The notes: generated from the sequence alone by a model not told the origin. DNA of 64,000 nt from Planctomycetales bacterium 10988 (GCA_009664345.1 CP043547.1:4864709-4928708); one strand, 5' to 3'; shown: positions 36,600 through 48,053, counted from the first letter of the stretch. Numbers and translations are program-made.

Positions 36600-37334
36600 C
36601 GGTTTCCTTGACAAATCATTCACAAATGGTTTTTTCCTTCCTGGCCAATTCCTATGCTTGAAATCGCTATCGAAAGGGTTAGAGATCGCCTGTCAATCCT
36701 GAGCATTGCCGCTAGGGGTGCCTTCAGAATCGCCAAGCTTTAAATTAACGGGTTTCCTCTCAAAAGACGATGGCCTCCCGAGAGCTAATTTCATCTGGGA
36801 ATCAGCCAGAAAATTTGTCCATTTCAAGCAGGGAAAACGACAGAAAGGAATCTTTTCTGGAAGTCCTGGAAGAATTACCCTTCCCCGCTTGCCTTTTACC
36901 TAAATTGTGCGATACACTTGCTTACAAGCTGTGAACAAAGGTTGATCCGATTTGGCAGCATTTCGGTTCGTCGAATTATTCCCTCAGCAGGATTTATCCT
37001 TCCGAGATAGCTGAATATTACAGCCTTTCGATAGCGACTTAACCCCTACAATCCACAGAGTAAAGACAAAGGAAGAGATCGCGTTTGCATCTCTGGGAAG
37101 TTCCGCTTTTTTTTGACCCTGTTCCTTGTTTGTGTGTAAGTTCGGATTAGAGTACAGGTTAAAGAGAATCCTACTTCCCTCTCATGGAGGGTCCCCCGGA
37201 CAAATTTAAGTCCCGATTCAAAAAAGACCGAAGATAAGATTGAGCGTCGAAGCCGATCGATAGCGCTTTTGACAAGCAATCTTTGAGAAACATCTTTTGA
37301 CTTCCCCTTATTGATTGAGTAAGTAGTACGCCCT
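36600..37334. other. 735-nt spacer with inverted-repeat-bounded segment
   Basis: No gene supported. The segment 36661-37040 is bounded by 17-nt inverted ends differing at one base. A 65-codon frame inside it (36706-36903) has no clear ribosome site. The remainder up to 37334 should hold the promoter of the phosphoesterase gene. Confidence 0.5.
36661..37040. repeat. Inverted repeat pair, possible relic of a small mobile element
   Basis: The left end AAATCGCTATCGAAAGG (36661-36677) pairs with CCTTTCGATAGCGACTT (37024-37040), 16 of 17 matching, enclosing 346 nt without a recognisable gene. No target duplication was found by eye. A third CGATAGCG occurs at 37258. Confidence 0.45.
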
Positions 37335-38201
37335 ATGGTCGCCTCTATCGAATTCATCGAAGACACCATCGCCGCGCTCGACAAGGCGACGGAGGCCAAC
37401 AAATCGACCCCTTCCCGTGAAGGGAATGTCATCGTTTTGACTCCTGAAGTTGCCGACGAAGTGATGATCACGGCTGACCTCCATGGGCATCGCCGTAATT
37501 TCAATCGTATTAAGCGGATTGCTGATCTCAAAAACAATCCACGCCGCCATCTGATTTTGCAAGAAGTTTGCCACGGGGGACCGACGTATCCTTCCAATGG
37601 CGGTTGCATGTCTCATGGAATGCTTGAAGATGTCGCCCGGCTGAAATCGGAATATCCCGATCGCGTGCATTTCATTCTCAGCAATCACGAAATGGCCGAA
37701 CTCACCGAATATCCGATCCTCAAAGTCGGCAAGATGTTGAACTTAATGTTCCGTCTAGGGATTTCGGAAATGTACGGCCCGGCCAGCGAGCGGATTCGTG
37801 AAGGCTATATGAATTTCATTGCGAGTTGCCCGGTCGGCGTTCGCGTGGAAGCCAGTGAAGCTTTTATCTGCCACAGTGCTCCCGAGAAGGTCGATGACCG
37901 TGGCTTTGATGCGACGATTCTCGATCGCGACCTTTCTCCGACCGATATGAAGGAAGGAACCGACCTGTTTCAAATGGTCTGGGGTCGTGACTATCGGGCT
38001 GAAAATGCCAAAGCCTTTGCCGATCTGGTCGGGGCCAAAGTCCTCATCCATGGGCATACCCCTTGCGAAAAAGGATACGATGCCCCGAACGATATTCAAA
38101 TCATTTTAGATTGCTCCAGTCAACCTTCTTGCTATCTCACCTTGCCGGTCGATAAACCTCTTACACAGCAAGAGATGATCAAGAAGATTGAAGAGCTTTA
38201 A
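37335..38201 (+). CDS. Calcineurin-like metallophosphoesterase
   Basis: 288 residues. Metal-ligand motifs are ADLHGH (D48, H50), SNHE (N117, H118) and IHGHTP near 242. The expected GDxxDRG between the first and third motifs is replaced by LQEVCHGG, so the bridging Asp is not obvious. It has the order and spacing of the PPP/ApaH-type fold; candidate substrates are phosphoproteins or dinucleotides, neither provable here. It stands alone upstream of mnmE with a heptad-repeat element between them. Confidence 0.82.
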   Translation: MVASIEFIEDTIAALDKATEANKSTPSREGNVIVLTPEVADEVMITADLHGHRRNFNRIKRIADLKNNPRRHLILQEVCHGGPTYPSNGGCMSHGMLEDVARLKSEYPDRVHFILSNHEMAELTEYPILKVGKMLNLMFRLGISEMYGPASERIREGYMNFIASCPVGVRVEASEAFICHSAPEKVDDRGFDATILDRDLSPTDMKEGTDLFQMVWGRDYRAENAKAFADLVGAKVLIHGHTPCEKGYDAPNDIQIILDCSSQPSCYLTLPVDKPLTQQEMIKKIEEL

Positions 38202-38245
38202 CGCGGGCTGCAAGAAGGGTTCGTTCCTCGAAAAGTCAGCGATTC

Positions 38246-38434
38246 GTGTTCGGTTTTCAGTGTTCGGTACTTAAAGTGAACATCGAAGCGGAAGCTGAAC
38301 GCGACTTGTAGTTCTACCCTCTTTGAATTTCTCAGCAGTGGTAAACCTTCCTGGTAACGTTCGCCCGGTATTCCGAACACTGAAAACCGAACACCGAACA
38401 CGATTCGTCACCCTGGGATTGATGAAACCCCGCC
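38246..38434. repeat. Heptad-periodic dispersed repeat, copy at mnmE
   Basis: A perfect 22-nt inverted pair (38246-38267 against 38373-38394) made of units such as CCGAACA and CTGAAAA spaced every seven bases, followed by a tail CACCCTGGGATTGATGAAAC and CCCCGCC ending 24 nt before the mnmE start. The same right arm and tail occur at 47.95 kb and, diverged, at 52.87 kb. Confidence 0.7.
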
Positions 38435-38458
38435 ATTCCATTCTCTCTTGCGACTCCC

Positions 38459-39835
38459 ATGTACGACCGCTTAGAAGATACCATTGTTGCTATTGCTTCC
38501 GCGCCGGGTGCGGCAGCTAGAGGAATCGTGCGGCTGAGTGGTCCGGATTGTCTCGATCTTTTCAAGGCATGTTGGCAGCCGACTTCTGTCACTTCCCAAA
38601 AGCGGTTTTCGTATGTGGAAGCCGGGGAGCTGACCCTGCCGGAGTTGATTGCTCCGCTTCCTGCCGAAGCCTATATCTGGCCGACTTCCAAAAGTTACAC
38701 CCGGCAGCCGATGATAGAATTGCATCTGCTGGGCTCTCCGCCACTCTTACGGATGGTCGTTCGTCGGCTCTGTCAGCTTGGGGCACGTTCGGCACAACGG
38801 GGAGAATTCACCTTGAGGGCGTTTCTTGGGGGCCGTCTTGATCTGACGCAAGCGGAAGCGGTCCTCGGCGTGATTGATGCGGTCGGGGAAAATGAACTCG
38901 CCCAAGCCCTCGATCAATTGGCAGGTGGTTTGCGAAAGCAGATGCAGCAAGTCCGCGAATCGCTGCTCGATCTCCTTGTGCATTTGGAGGCAGGGCTGGA
39001 TTTTGTGGAGGAGGATATCGAGTTCATCACCGTGGAATCCCTCACGCAGCAAATTGAAGACGCCCTACAAACATTGACCCGATTGGCCGAGCAACAAACT
39101 CAGCGTTCCGACCTGAGCGAACTACCGAAGGTTGTCCTGTATGGGCTTCCCAATGTCGGCAAGAGCAGTCTCTTCAATGCCTTGATTGCCACCACGCAAT
39201 CCGCGACGAACTCGCATCAGGCTTTGGTTTCCGAAGTGGCGGGAACAACGCGGGACTATCTAACGGCCACTGTTCGTTGGGGAGAAACGACCTTACAACT
39301 GATCGACACCGCCGGAAAAGAAGGGCTTTCGGTAGGTCCTTTGGCAACGGCTCAAACCCAAGCCGCGGAACAGCTCGAACAAGCCCGCTTGCGGCTGCTC
39401 TGCCTGGATGCCTCGCGAACGTTGGAGCCTTGGGAAGAAGAACAGCTCGCCATCGACGATCCTCTGAAAGTCGTCCTTTATCATAAAGCGGACTTGCCGC
39501 TGGCGATCGCGATTCCCCCAGAAGCCTGGTCCGGAGCGGCTATCGAAGGGGACGGGATCGAAGCACTCAAGGCTTTGATTCTCGAACAACTTCAATCGAC
39601 ACAATCTCACGAAGAAGGGATGGTCACCTCGACGGCCGTTCGTTGCGAAGAGAGTCTGACGGCAGCTATCGATTCCCTACAACAAGCCCTGGAGATCGCC
39701 GCGATGGGCAATGCCGAAGAACTTGTCGCGGCCGAACTTCGCTCCGCTCTCGATGGGCTAGGGCAAATCGTCGGGGCGGTTTACACCGATGATATTCTCG
39801 ACCGCGTGTTCCAACGCTTTTGCATTGGAAAGTGA
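38459..39835 (+). CDS. mnmE: tRNA modification GTPase MnmE (TrmE)
   Basis: 458 residues. The N-terminal tetrahydrofolate-binding domain starts DTIVAIASAPGAAARGIVRL. The inserted GTPase domain has GLPNVGKSS (229-237), TTRD (263-266) and DTAG (283-286); the usual NKxD is HKAD (342-345). The C-terminus ends FCIGK, the invariant Cys motif of MnmE. With MnmG it installs cmnm5U at the wobble position of tRNAs. It converges with yidC with a 14-nt gap; in many bacteria yidC and mnmE are adjacent and co-directional, so this looks like a rearranged form of that neighbourhood. Confidence 0.95.
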   Translation: MYDRLEDTIVAIASAPGAAARGIVRLSGPDCLDLFKACWQPTSVTSQKRFSYVEAGELTLPELIAPLPAEAYIWPTSKSYTRQPMIELHLLGSPPLLRMVVRRLCQLGARSAQRGEFTLRAFLGGRLDLTQAEAVLGVIDAVGENELAQALDQLAGGLRKQMQQVRESLLDLLVHLEAGLDFVEEDIEFITVESLTQQIEDALQTLTRLAEQQTQRSDLSELPKVVLYGLPNVGKSSLFNALIATTQSATNSHQALVSEVAGTTRDYLTATVRWGETTLQLIDTAGKEGLSVGPLATAQTQAAEQLEQARLRLLCLDASRTLEPWEEEQLAIDDPLKVVLYHKADLPLAIAIPPEAWSGAAIEGDGIEALKALILEQLQSTQSHEEGMVTSTAVRCEESLTAAIDSLQQALEIAAMGNAEELVAAELRSALDGLGQIVGAVYTDDILDRVFQRFCIGK

Positions 39836-39849
39836 ACGGGACTCCCCTT

Positions 39850-42246
39850 TTATTTCCCCTTCTTTCGCTTCTTATTGCGGCTTTTCTCGCCAGGGGCACG
39901 CTTCACTTTGGCTTGCTCGTTTTGAATATCTTCAACCTTCTTGAGCAACTGACCAATGAGGCCGGGCTTGGCTGGTTCGTTGCTGGTGGCCGGGGTTTTC
40001 CCTGGAGTCTTCACCTCCTTGGGGTCTTCCAATTCCTCAGGGTCCGGCTTGGGAAGCAAGTTCCGTTCCCCCATCCCCCAGAGAGTTGAGGTGAGGAAGT
40101 ACAGGCATAGTCCCGCCGGGAATTTGAAGAAGAGCACGCCCATGAAGAGGGTCATCATCGTCATGACTTGCTTTTGAGCTTGTTGCATCTCTGCCTGTTT
40201 TTCGTCGGCGGCAGGGGCCATTTGCGTCATCATGCGACGTTGTTGCGACCACAACAAAATCGAGGAAAGAAGCGGCAAGAGATTGAAATAAGGGCCGAGA
40301 CTGATCCAACCATCCGGCGCGGTCAGGAACTCCGGCATGTACGGTTCCCAATAGAAGAGCATATCCGGAGCCGCCAAGTTCGAGCACCACCGGATTCCTT
40401 CGCCAAAGAGCGATGCTTGTCGCAGTTGGATATCTCCCCGCAAGGCCGTAAACAGGGCGAAGAAGATCGGCATTTGCAGCAACACGACCATGCACCCGCT
40501 GAGACAGCCGAAGTTGATCACGTTATGTTCGCGATAGAGGGCCATTTGTGCCTGTTGCAAAGCGGCGGGGTCGTTTTTGTATTTATCTTGCAGACGTTTG
40601 AGTTGAGGTTGGATTTTCTTCTGCGTCGCCTGCATCTTCTGCATTTGCATCGTTTGATATCGTGTCAGCGGATGCATGAGCAAACGCACGCAAATCGTCA
40701 TCAAGATAATGGCCAAGCCGTAATTGCCGATGTAGCCATTGAGGAAATGCAGAAACCACAGCAAGAGATTCACGATCGGGGCAAACCAACCGTAATTCAA
40801 GAGGCTTCCCAAATCGTAGGTGCTGAGAATCTCGGGGTCTTTAGGACCGACGAAGAGGTTGTAACTATCGGAGATAGATTGATTGCCCGCGACCGGGCGA
40901 GAGAGCGGCACCACACGCACGGTCGTATCCGACAGGCGTTCGAACTCGCGAGGCGGCCCCGCGAGAATGGCCTGCGATCGCTCTAGAAAAGGCTTGCCGG
41001 TATCTTCATGATCGGGAATGAGAATCGCAGCAAAATACTGAGCATCGACCCCGATCCATTCCAAGGGCGTTCCTTGCCAAGCTTCGGTTTGTTCTCCTTG
41101 GGCAATCGTCGCACAGTTAACAAGTTGGGGGCTTTGATCGGCAAAACGAACGACCACATCGCGGACGCCGCCGCCCCAGATCTTAATCGCATACCAGGAA
41201 CCTTCTGTCGGCAGTCCGGTCGGTCCATCGAGGCGATAGCTCAAAAGACGCGTTTCGTCCTTCAGGTTCTCAAGCTCGACCTCCAGCTTCACCTTATATC
41301 CAGAAGCTTGCTCTTCCTTGGTTGTCCCTTTTCCTTTGATTTGGCTAAGGACAAATCGCTTGGTGACCCGGACCTCATATTTCGGCACGTCGATTTGGAA
41401 AGTCGCTTGCTCTTGATTAGTCTCGTCTTCGACAAGCTCCCAATGGCGGCCATAGAGGTCCGCTCCGATTAATTGGCGGGCTTCGCGAGAAAGAATCTGA
41501 TCGCCGACTTGCTCCAGTGTCAGCAAGAGCGAAGATTTCGAACCCGGTTCGGTGCTTAGCACTTGCAGAGGATGCTGGGTCATCTCCACGCTGGTGGTGG
41601 TTTCCGTCTCCCCGCGAAGGTAGACCAGTTCGATCTTATCTTCAGGCTCAGTCTCTTTGAGGGCTGCCCGAAAATAGGCAACGCTGGGGATCGTCGAACC
41701 ATCCCACCGGGTGATGATATCTCCAGCCTGAAGTCCTGCCTTGGCGGCGGGAGTTCCTGGGCCGACGACTTGAATTTCAATCCCTTGCGGATGAGGCAGC
41801 GGTTGCAAAAGGCCCAAATAACCTGTGCGATCTTCCAAGTCTTGATAGCGAGGATTGACGAGTTCGGCGTTCTCAATGGCGGCCCCTCGTGAAGTGAGCG
41901 TCACCAACAAGCGATAGGGAGAGGCAGGATCGAGTGAGCCTAGCGTCAACCAAGTCTGCTTGGTTTCTTCGTTATCTGCTTCGTCTTCAGCCGGGACTTC
42001 TTCGGAATTTTCTTCATTCTCTTCCGGCTGTTCTGCCTCCGGCTGCTCTTCGACTGCCGGATCCTCCGGATCGGCTGCCGGCTCGTCTTGTGGTTCTTCC
42101 TCTTCGGCTTGATCCTCTCCTTGCACGACTTCTTGGCCTGCTGGGGGCTGCTGAGGTTGGGGAGGTTGGAGCCAGCGCATCAGGGCTCCATAGCCCAAGG
42201 TGATCGCCAAGGAAACTACAATGAATACAACGAATCGCTTCTCCAT
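39850..42246 (-). CDS. yidC: Membrane protein insertase YidC with inserted PDZ domain
   Basis: 798 residues, far above the usual 550-600. Helix 1 is at about 5-23, followed by an acidic, Pro/Glu-rich linker (about 40-97). The periplasmic domain is interrupted by a PDZ-like module at about 154-225 (VVGPGTPAAKAGLQAGDIIT). The 60KD_IMP core with five helices follows at about 490-745 (GNYGLAIILMTICVRLLMHP, KIQPQLKRLQDKYKNDPAAL, GCLSGCMVVLLQMPIFFALF), then a basic C-terminal tail (GEKSRNKKRKKGK) that can contact ribosomes. It inserts and folds inner-membrane proteins with or without SecYEG. Weak ribosome site. Confidence 0.96.
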   Translation of the reverse strand: MEKRFVVFIVVSLAITLGYGALMRWLQPPQPQQPPAGQEVVQGEDQAEEEEPQDEPAADPEDPAVEEQPEAEQPEENEENSEEVPAEDEADNEETKQTWLTLGSLDPASPYRLLVTLTSRGAAIENAELVNPRYQDLEDRTGYLGLLQPLPHPQGIEIQVVGPGTPAAKAGLQAGDIITRWDGSTIPSVAYFRAALKETEPEDKIELVYLRGETETTTSVEMTQHPLQVLSTEPGSKSSLLLTLEQVGDQILSREARQLIGADLYGRHWELVEDETNQEQATFQIDVPKYEVRVTKRFVLSQIKGKGTTKEEQASGYKVKLEVELENLKDETRLLSYRLDGPTGLPTEGSWYAIKIWGGGVRDVVVRFADQSPQLVNCATIAQGEQTEAWQGTPLEWIGVDAQYFAAILIPDHEDTGKPFLERSQAILAGPPREFERLSDTTVRVVPLSRPVAGNQSISDSYNLFVGPKDPEILSTYDLGSLLNYGWFAPIVNLLLWFLHFLNGYIGNYGLAIILMTICVRLLMHPLTRYQTMQMQKMQATQKKIQPQLKRLQDKYKNDPAALQQAQMALYREHNVINFGCLSGCMVVLLQMPIFFALFTALRGDIQLRQASLFGEGIRWCSNLAAPDMLFYWEPYMPEFLTAPDGWISLGPYFNLLPLLSSILLWSQQRRMMTQMAPAADEKQAEMQQAQKQVMTMMTLFMGVLFFKFPAGLCLYFLTSTLWGMGERNLLPKPDPEELEDPKEVKTPGKTPATSNEPAKPGLIGQLLKKVEDIQNEQAKVKRAPGEKSRNKKRKKGK

Positions 42247-42580
42247 CGGACTTTGGGCCTTTCGCCGAGGCAGAGGGGCAGGAGGAAGAGGAGGACTGCG
42301 GGGGCTTATTCAAGATACGCCTAGAGGCAAGCCTCATAACAAAACACGAGCGTTTTAAAATCCGCAGTCCATTCAACTTCTCTTTGATCGAGAAAGAAAA
42401 ACGGCATTGCGGATCGAAAAAGCTCGTGACAGCATCTGAGGAACGAGTACGATTTCAAACCTCTATTCTCCCGGAATGGTCCAATCTTGCAATGGGAGCC
42501 AGGAAAAGGAGAGAATTTTTTCTCGAAGCCACCAAGTGTGAGTGAGATCTTCCGGAAAGGCGCGATAGAGGAAAAAAACG
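42247..42580. other. 334-nt spacer upstream of yidC
   Basis: No gene seen. It should hold the yidC promoter and leader. Only short weak hairpins (for example AGGC-AA-GCCT near 42330) were noticed. Confidence 0.4.
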
Positions 42581-43339
42581 TTAGCGGCCTTCTTTGAGCC
42601 GATCGCCCAGGAAATTATCCAGATCAGGAATGTCATAGATTTTGGAAGCGGTCGTTTCGACCGGGTATTCCAGGCGACGGTATTCAATCGTCAGGTCTTC
42701 GGTATCCAAGACCACATAACAGGCCCGAGGATCGGAATCACGCGGCTGTCCGACGGAACCCACATTGATCAAGCTTTTGTTTTGCAGCTTAAGATCATAG
42801 TGATAGTCCAAGTCTTCCGGCGATTGAAAATTCATATCCTGGGTGAAAACACCGGGGACATGGGTGTGCCCTTGAAAGCAATAATGCTCAACGAGCGAGA
42901 AAATCTTTTCGATCTTTCGCTGGTTATAAATATCTTCCGGGAAGACATATTCATTGAGCGGATTGCGGGCGGAGCCGTGGACAAAGAGGAGTCCATTTTC
43001 ACGGCGAGAGCGAGGGAGATTACAGAGGAACTCCCAACGACGTTGATCAAGCTCGGGATCGTCGCCCGGCTTTTCCAGCTGTCCGCGTGTCCAGAAGATC
43101 GCCCGTTCGGCCCCGGTATTGAAACCTTCCGGATCGAAGAGTGCGCCTTGATCATGATTTCCCAGGATGCAGACCTGGCAGTTCAGCACGCGATCAATAC
43201 ATTCTCGAGGGTTCGGACCATAGCCGATGACGTCGCCGAGACAGTAGATTTCGGTAATCTCTTGCTGCTGAATATCGTCCAGGACGGTTTCCAGAGCCTC
43301 AAGATTACTATGAATGTCACTAATGATCGCCCGCTTCAC
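42581..43339 (-). CDS. Metallophosphoesterase, YfcE/ApaH-like
   Basis: 252 residues from a GTG at 43339 with GGATGG upstream. The full calcineurin-like set is present: [49 protein letters not shown] and [12 protein letters not shown], and [20 protein letters not shown] near the end. The latter block is typical of the group annotated as phosphodiesterase or diadenosine tetraphosphatase. It is cytoplasmic, with no signal. Single gene, flanked by spacers on both sides. Confidence 0.9.
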   Translation of the reverse strand: MKRAIISDIHSNLEALETVLDDIQQQEITEIYCLGDVIGYGPNPRECIDRVLNCQVCILGNHDQGALFDPEGFNTGAERAIFWTRGQLEKPGDDPELDQRRWEFLCNLPRSRRENGLLFVHGSARNPLNEYVFPEDIYNQRKIEKIFSLVEHYCFQGHTHVPGVFTQDMNFQSPEDLDYHYDLKLQNKSLINVGSVGQPRDSDPRACYVVLDTEDLTIEYRRLEYPVETTASKIYDIPDLDNFLGDRLKEGR

Positions 43340-43817
43340 GTTTCCATCCCGGACAACAGAGGCACAGGGACCTACCTATCACCTACCTAAGTATTATTCA
43401 TTTGCCGTATTGAAAAACGAACAAATCAATAAGGGAACCACAGGAGAAGACGGTATTTACAAACAACTTACGATTAAAACCAGCTTCCAAGTTTACGAAT
43501 CGCGGAGAATCGGGTCAAGTAGTTCTTTCCGAGAAGTCGCGAGCTTCGCATAAGAAGGTACTGGTCTGATGCTTAGATCGTAACACAAAACCGAGCCAGT
43601 GCGAGGCTCCACCCTCTGAAAAATCGAGAGTTCTTCCTCTTTTTCTCATCAAAACAGGATTCCTACCGGTCATGCAGGTTATGATTGAGGGGAGGGGACG
43701 CGGGCAGGCGATGGTGTGTGCTAGACAGGGAGATGGGGAGGGTTCGGGTTTCAGGGTTCAGGTTTCGGGAGTGGCAGAGGAACCTTCCAGGCAGATGAGA
43801 ATCAAAGGGAAAATGCT
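43340..43817. other. 478-nt spacer with heptad-type repeat
   Basis: No gene supported. A heptad-periodic stretch occupies 43741-43770. The rest holds the phosphoesterase promoter and the 3' region of plsY. Confidence 0.45.
43741..43770. repeat. Heptad-periodic repeat downstream of plsY
   Basis: Read on the minus strand: CCCGAAA CCTGAAC CCTGAAA CCCGAAC, four seven-base units of the form CC(C/T)GAA(A/C). Related to the arms at 38.3, 47.9 and 52.9 kb but without their CCCTGG tail. Confidence 0.6.
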
Positions 43818-44492
43818 TTATCCGGCAGAGGCGGGGTTGCTGGTTTTCTTGCCGATCTTGGATTCCGTTCCTTCCCACAAGCGGACAACGTTTTGCCGAT
43901 GCCGCCACAGAACAAGAACGGGACCGAAGAGACAAAGGAGGACAATCCCCCAGTTCTCGGCTTGGAAAAGGTCATCCATTAGGGCGAGTTGCAATCCGCC
44001 ATAAACAAAGGCCCCTACGATCGAGGCTAAAGAGATATAACGTGTCAATGCGACAAGGATGATAAAAGTCAGGACCGCCGCCGCGACCGGCCACCAACTG
44101 GAATAAACACTCAACGCCACCACAACTCCGAGACCAGTGCCGACTCCCTTTCCGCCGCGAAAGTGCAAATAGATCGGCCACAGATGCCCCGCCATTGCGC
44201 TCACGCCCGCCATCACGGCAATCGTCGCCGCCGAAAGCCCAGGTAATTGTTCAGGATTCAACAACCACGGAACCACCAATGCCGGGCCGAATCCTTTGAG
44301 AAAATCAAAGACAAGCACCACGAAAAACCACTTCCAACCAATCACTCGACCAACATTCGTGGCCCCGATATTTCCACTCCCCTGCGTGCGAATATCAACC
44401 CCGGATACCAGCAGGGCCGTCAAAAATCCGAAGGGAATCGAGCCGAGCAAGTAACTGATCAGCAGGCATCCGATCAACCAAATCCAGTCCAT
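43818..44492 (-). CDS. plsY: Glycerol-3-phosphate acyltransferase PlsY
   Basis: 224 residues, about five membrane helices. The three PlsY motifs are clear: SYLLGSIPFGFLTALL, GSGNIGATNVGRVIGWKW, and GHLWPIYLHFRGGKGVGTGL. It uses acyl-phosphate to acylate the sn-1 position of glycerol-3-phosphate, the first step of phospholipid synthesis. The C-terminal 25 residues are soluble and basic. It lies 71 nt downstream of trmL on the same strand. Confidence 0.95.
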   Translation of the reverse strand: MDWIWLIGCLLISYLLGSIPFGFLTALLVSGVDIRTQGSGNIGATNVGRVIGWKWFFVVLVFDFLKGFGPALVVPWLLNPEQLPGLSAATIAVMAGVSAMAGHLWPIYLHFRGGKGVGTGLGVVVALSVYSSWWPVAAAVLTFIILVALTRYISLASIVGAFVYGGLQLALMDDLFQAENWGIVLLCLFGPVLVLWRHRQNVVRLWEGTESKIGKKTSNPASAG

Positions 44493-44563
44493 GTTGATCC
44501 TCGTTCGCTGGGTAGGGGGCGTCTTTTGGGGAATCGGACAATGGGAAAATAACCGTCAGTTTG

Positions 44564-45040
44564 CTACTCCGGTGGCATGGCATCGATCTGCCGCAAGGCT
44601 TCATAAGCCGCAATCGCGACCGAATTGGAAAGATTCAAACTCCGGACCTCAGGGCGAATCGGAATCCGCAACGACTGCTCGGGAGTCGGCAAGATCAAAG
44701 AATCCGGCAACCCACGGGTCTCCGAACCAAAGACCAACACATCTCCGAGGGCATACTCGACCTGATGATAGTGGCGGCTCGCCTTCTTCGTAAAGTACCA
44801 AACTCGGTCCATCGGCAACCGTTTCGTGAGGGCCTCCCAATCATCGACCACTTCCCATTCCAGGTGTTGCCAATAGTCCAAACCCGCCCGCCGTAAGCTC
44901 CGATCATCGACCCGAAATCCTAAAGGACGCACCAGCCACAACTTACAACATGCCGCCACACACGTTCGCCCCACACTCCCTGTATTAAAAGGAATCTCGG
45001 GTTGATGCAAAACGATATGCAACACGGGGTCATAACTCAT
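44564..45040 (-). CDS. trmL: tRNA (cytidine/uridine-34 2'-O)-methyltransferase TrmL
   Basis: 158 residues from the ATG at 45040, where the family start (VLHIVLHQPEIPFNTGSVGR) follows within five codons; the frame extends 15 codons further with unrelated sequence. SPOUT-fold knot elements are VLVFGSETRGLPDSLI, LRIPIRPEVRSLNLSNSVAI and the preceding KLWLVRPLGFRVDDRSLRRA. It 2'-O-methylates the wobble base of tRNA-Leu isoacceptors in E. coli. Length matches the family (about 155). The ribosome site is weak. Confidence 0.93.
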   Translation of the reverse strand: MSYDPVLHIVLHQPEIPFNTGSVGRTCVAACCKLWLVRPLGFRVDDRSLRRAGLDYWQHLEWEVVDDWEALTKRLPMDRVWYFTKKASRHYHQVEYALGDVLVFGSETRGLPDSLILPTPEQSLRIPIRPEVRSLNLSNSVAIAAYEALRQIDAMPPE

Positions 45041-45381
45041 CCGGAACCGGGCTTTCTTTCGCAAACCTTCATGAGATCGTATCAAGCAGAATAAGAAAAT
45101 TCGCTCTTTGCATAATGTTCACTTGAACATCAAATCATTCTTTAGTATAATTTTGGGGCAGTGCAAAGGAAGGAACTTTGACGAACCAACTTGCAAAACA
45201 CCAGCTTCGAACTTACAAAACGTAGTACAAAAGCGTGCAGCGTATCGGGCAATCGAGACTCTATTCCCTCTGCTCTCTTCAAGGTACTGGAGTCTTTCAA
45301 AAAGGCAATGCGATCCGTTGCTGAAGTTTGCTCTGATTCGTTTCACCATCGTTTTCTGTCGAATCAAAACTGGAGAACCCC
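45041..45381. promoter_or_regulatory. Divergent spacer trmL/cupin with perfect palindrome
   Basis: 341 nt with no gene supported. It holds ATGTTCA-CT-TGAACAT at 45115-45130, a perfect 7-bp inverted repeat with 2-nt spacer, 75 nt upstream of trmL and 250 nt upstream of the cupin gene. It is a plausible dimeric-regulator operator. Confidence 0.45.
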
Positions 45382-45729
45382 ATGCAAGTGCAACATTATG
45401 AAGAAACGCCTTCCCAGCCTGTGCAAATGGAAGGGGCACACGATTGCCAAGTACGTTGGTTGATTGGGCACGATCAAGGGGCTCCGAACTTTGCCATGCG
45501 TCAATTTGAAGTTGCCCCCGGTGGCTTCACTCCGAAACACCATCATCCTTATGAGCATGAAGTTTTTGTGCTTGAAGGAGAAGGCGAAGTCTACGAAGGC
45601 GACGAAGCTCGTCCGCTAACGCCGGGAACGGTTGTCTTTGTCAAACCGGACGAAGTGCATCAGTTCCGCAATACCGGCGACAAACCGCTCAAATTTATCT
45701 GTCTCGTCCCGCACATTGATGCGTGCTAA
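45382..45729 (+). CDS. Small cupin-domain protein
   Basis: 115 residues, a single cupin barrel. Motif 1 is PKHHHPYEHEVFVLEGEGEV and motif 2 is PGTVVFVKPDEVHQFRN, giving the usual three-His-one-Glu metal site. The Cys-containing C-terminus (CLVPHIDAC) is unremarkable. Such small cupins include metal-dependent isomerases, dioxygenases and sensors; the activity cannot be assigned. A ribosome site (TGGAGAACCCC) precedes the ATG. Ends 58 nt before ligA. Confidence 0.9.
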   Translation: MQVQHYEETPSQPVQMEGAHDCQVRWLIGHDQGAPNFAMRQFEVAPGGFTPKHHHPYEHEVFVLEGEGEVYEGDEARPLTPGTVVFVKPDEVHQFRNTGDKPLKFICLVPHIDAC

Positions 45730-45778
45730 CTTTTGCCAACAAGACGTTGCTTCTTCTCTCTTTGACAATCGGTGCTAG

Positions 45779-47830
<2,052 letters not shown>

Positions 47831-47855
47831 ACGTGACAAGAAAAGGTGACGAATC

Positions 47856-48016
47856 GTGTTCGGTTTTCAGTTCACGTAGTGATAGTTGGTTGATCAATGA
47901 AAATTGAAAAAGCACTTTTCATCTTCACCTGCGAGCGGATATTCAACCCAAGTACCGAACACTGAAAACCGAACACCGAACACGATCCGTTTCCCTGGTG
48001 TAAACGAAACCCCGCC
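47856..48016. repeat. Heptad-periodic dispersed repeat, copy at tsaB
   Basis: Left arm GTGTTCGGTTTTCAG (47856-47870) pairs perfectly with 47962-47976; the right arm continues with CCGAACA units and the tail CCCTGGTGTAAACGAAAC then CCCCGCC, ending 37 nt before the tsaB start. An A/T-tract motif (AAAAAGCACTTTT, 47907-47919) lies between the arms. Confidence 0.7.
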
Positions 48017-48053
48017 AACCAACGTACTCTCAAAAAAACTTTCGGAGCCAAAA

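Noticed and set aside
36706..36903. 65-codon frame in the large spacer before the phosphoesterase
   Set aside because: No ribosome site, no recognisable sequence, and it lies within the inverted-repeat segment.
47904..48053. In-frame extension of tsaB by 50 codons
   Set aside because: It only translates the dispersed heptad repeat, lacks a ribosome site, and the family start plus a GGAG site lie at 48054.
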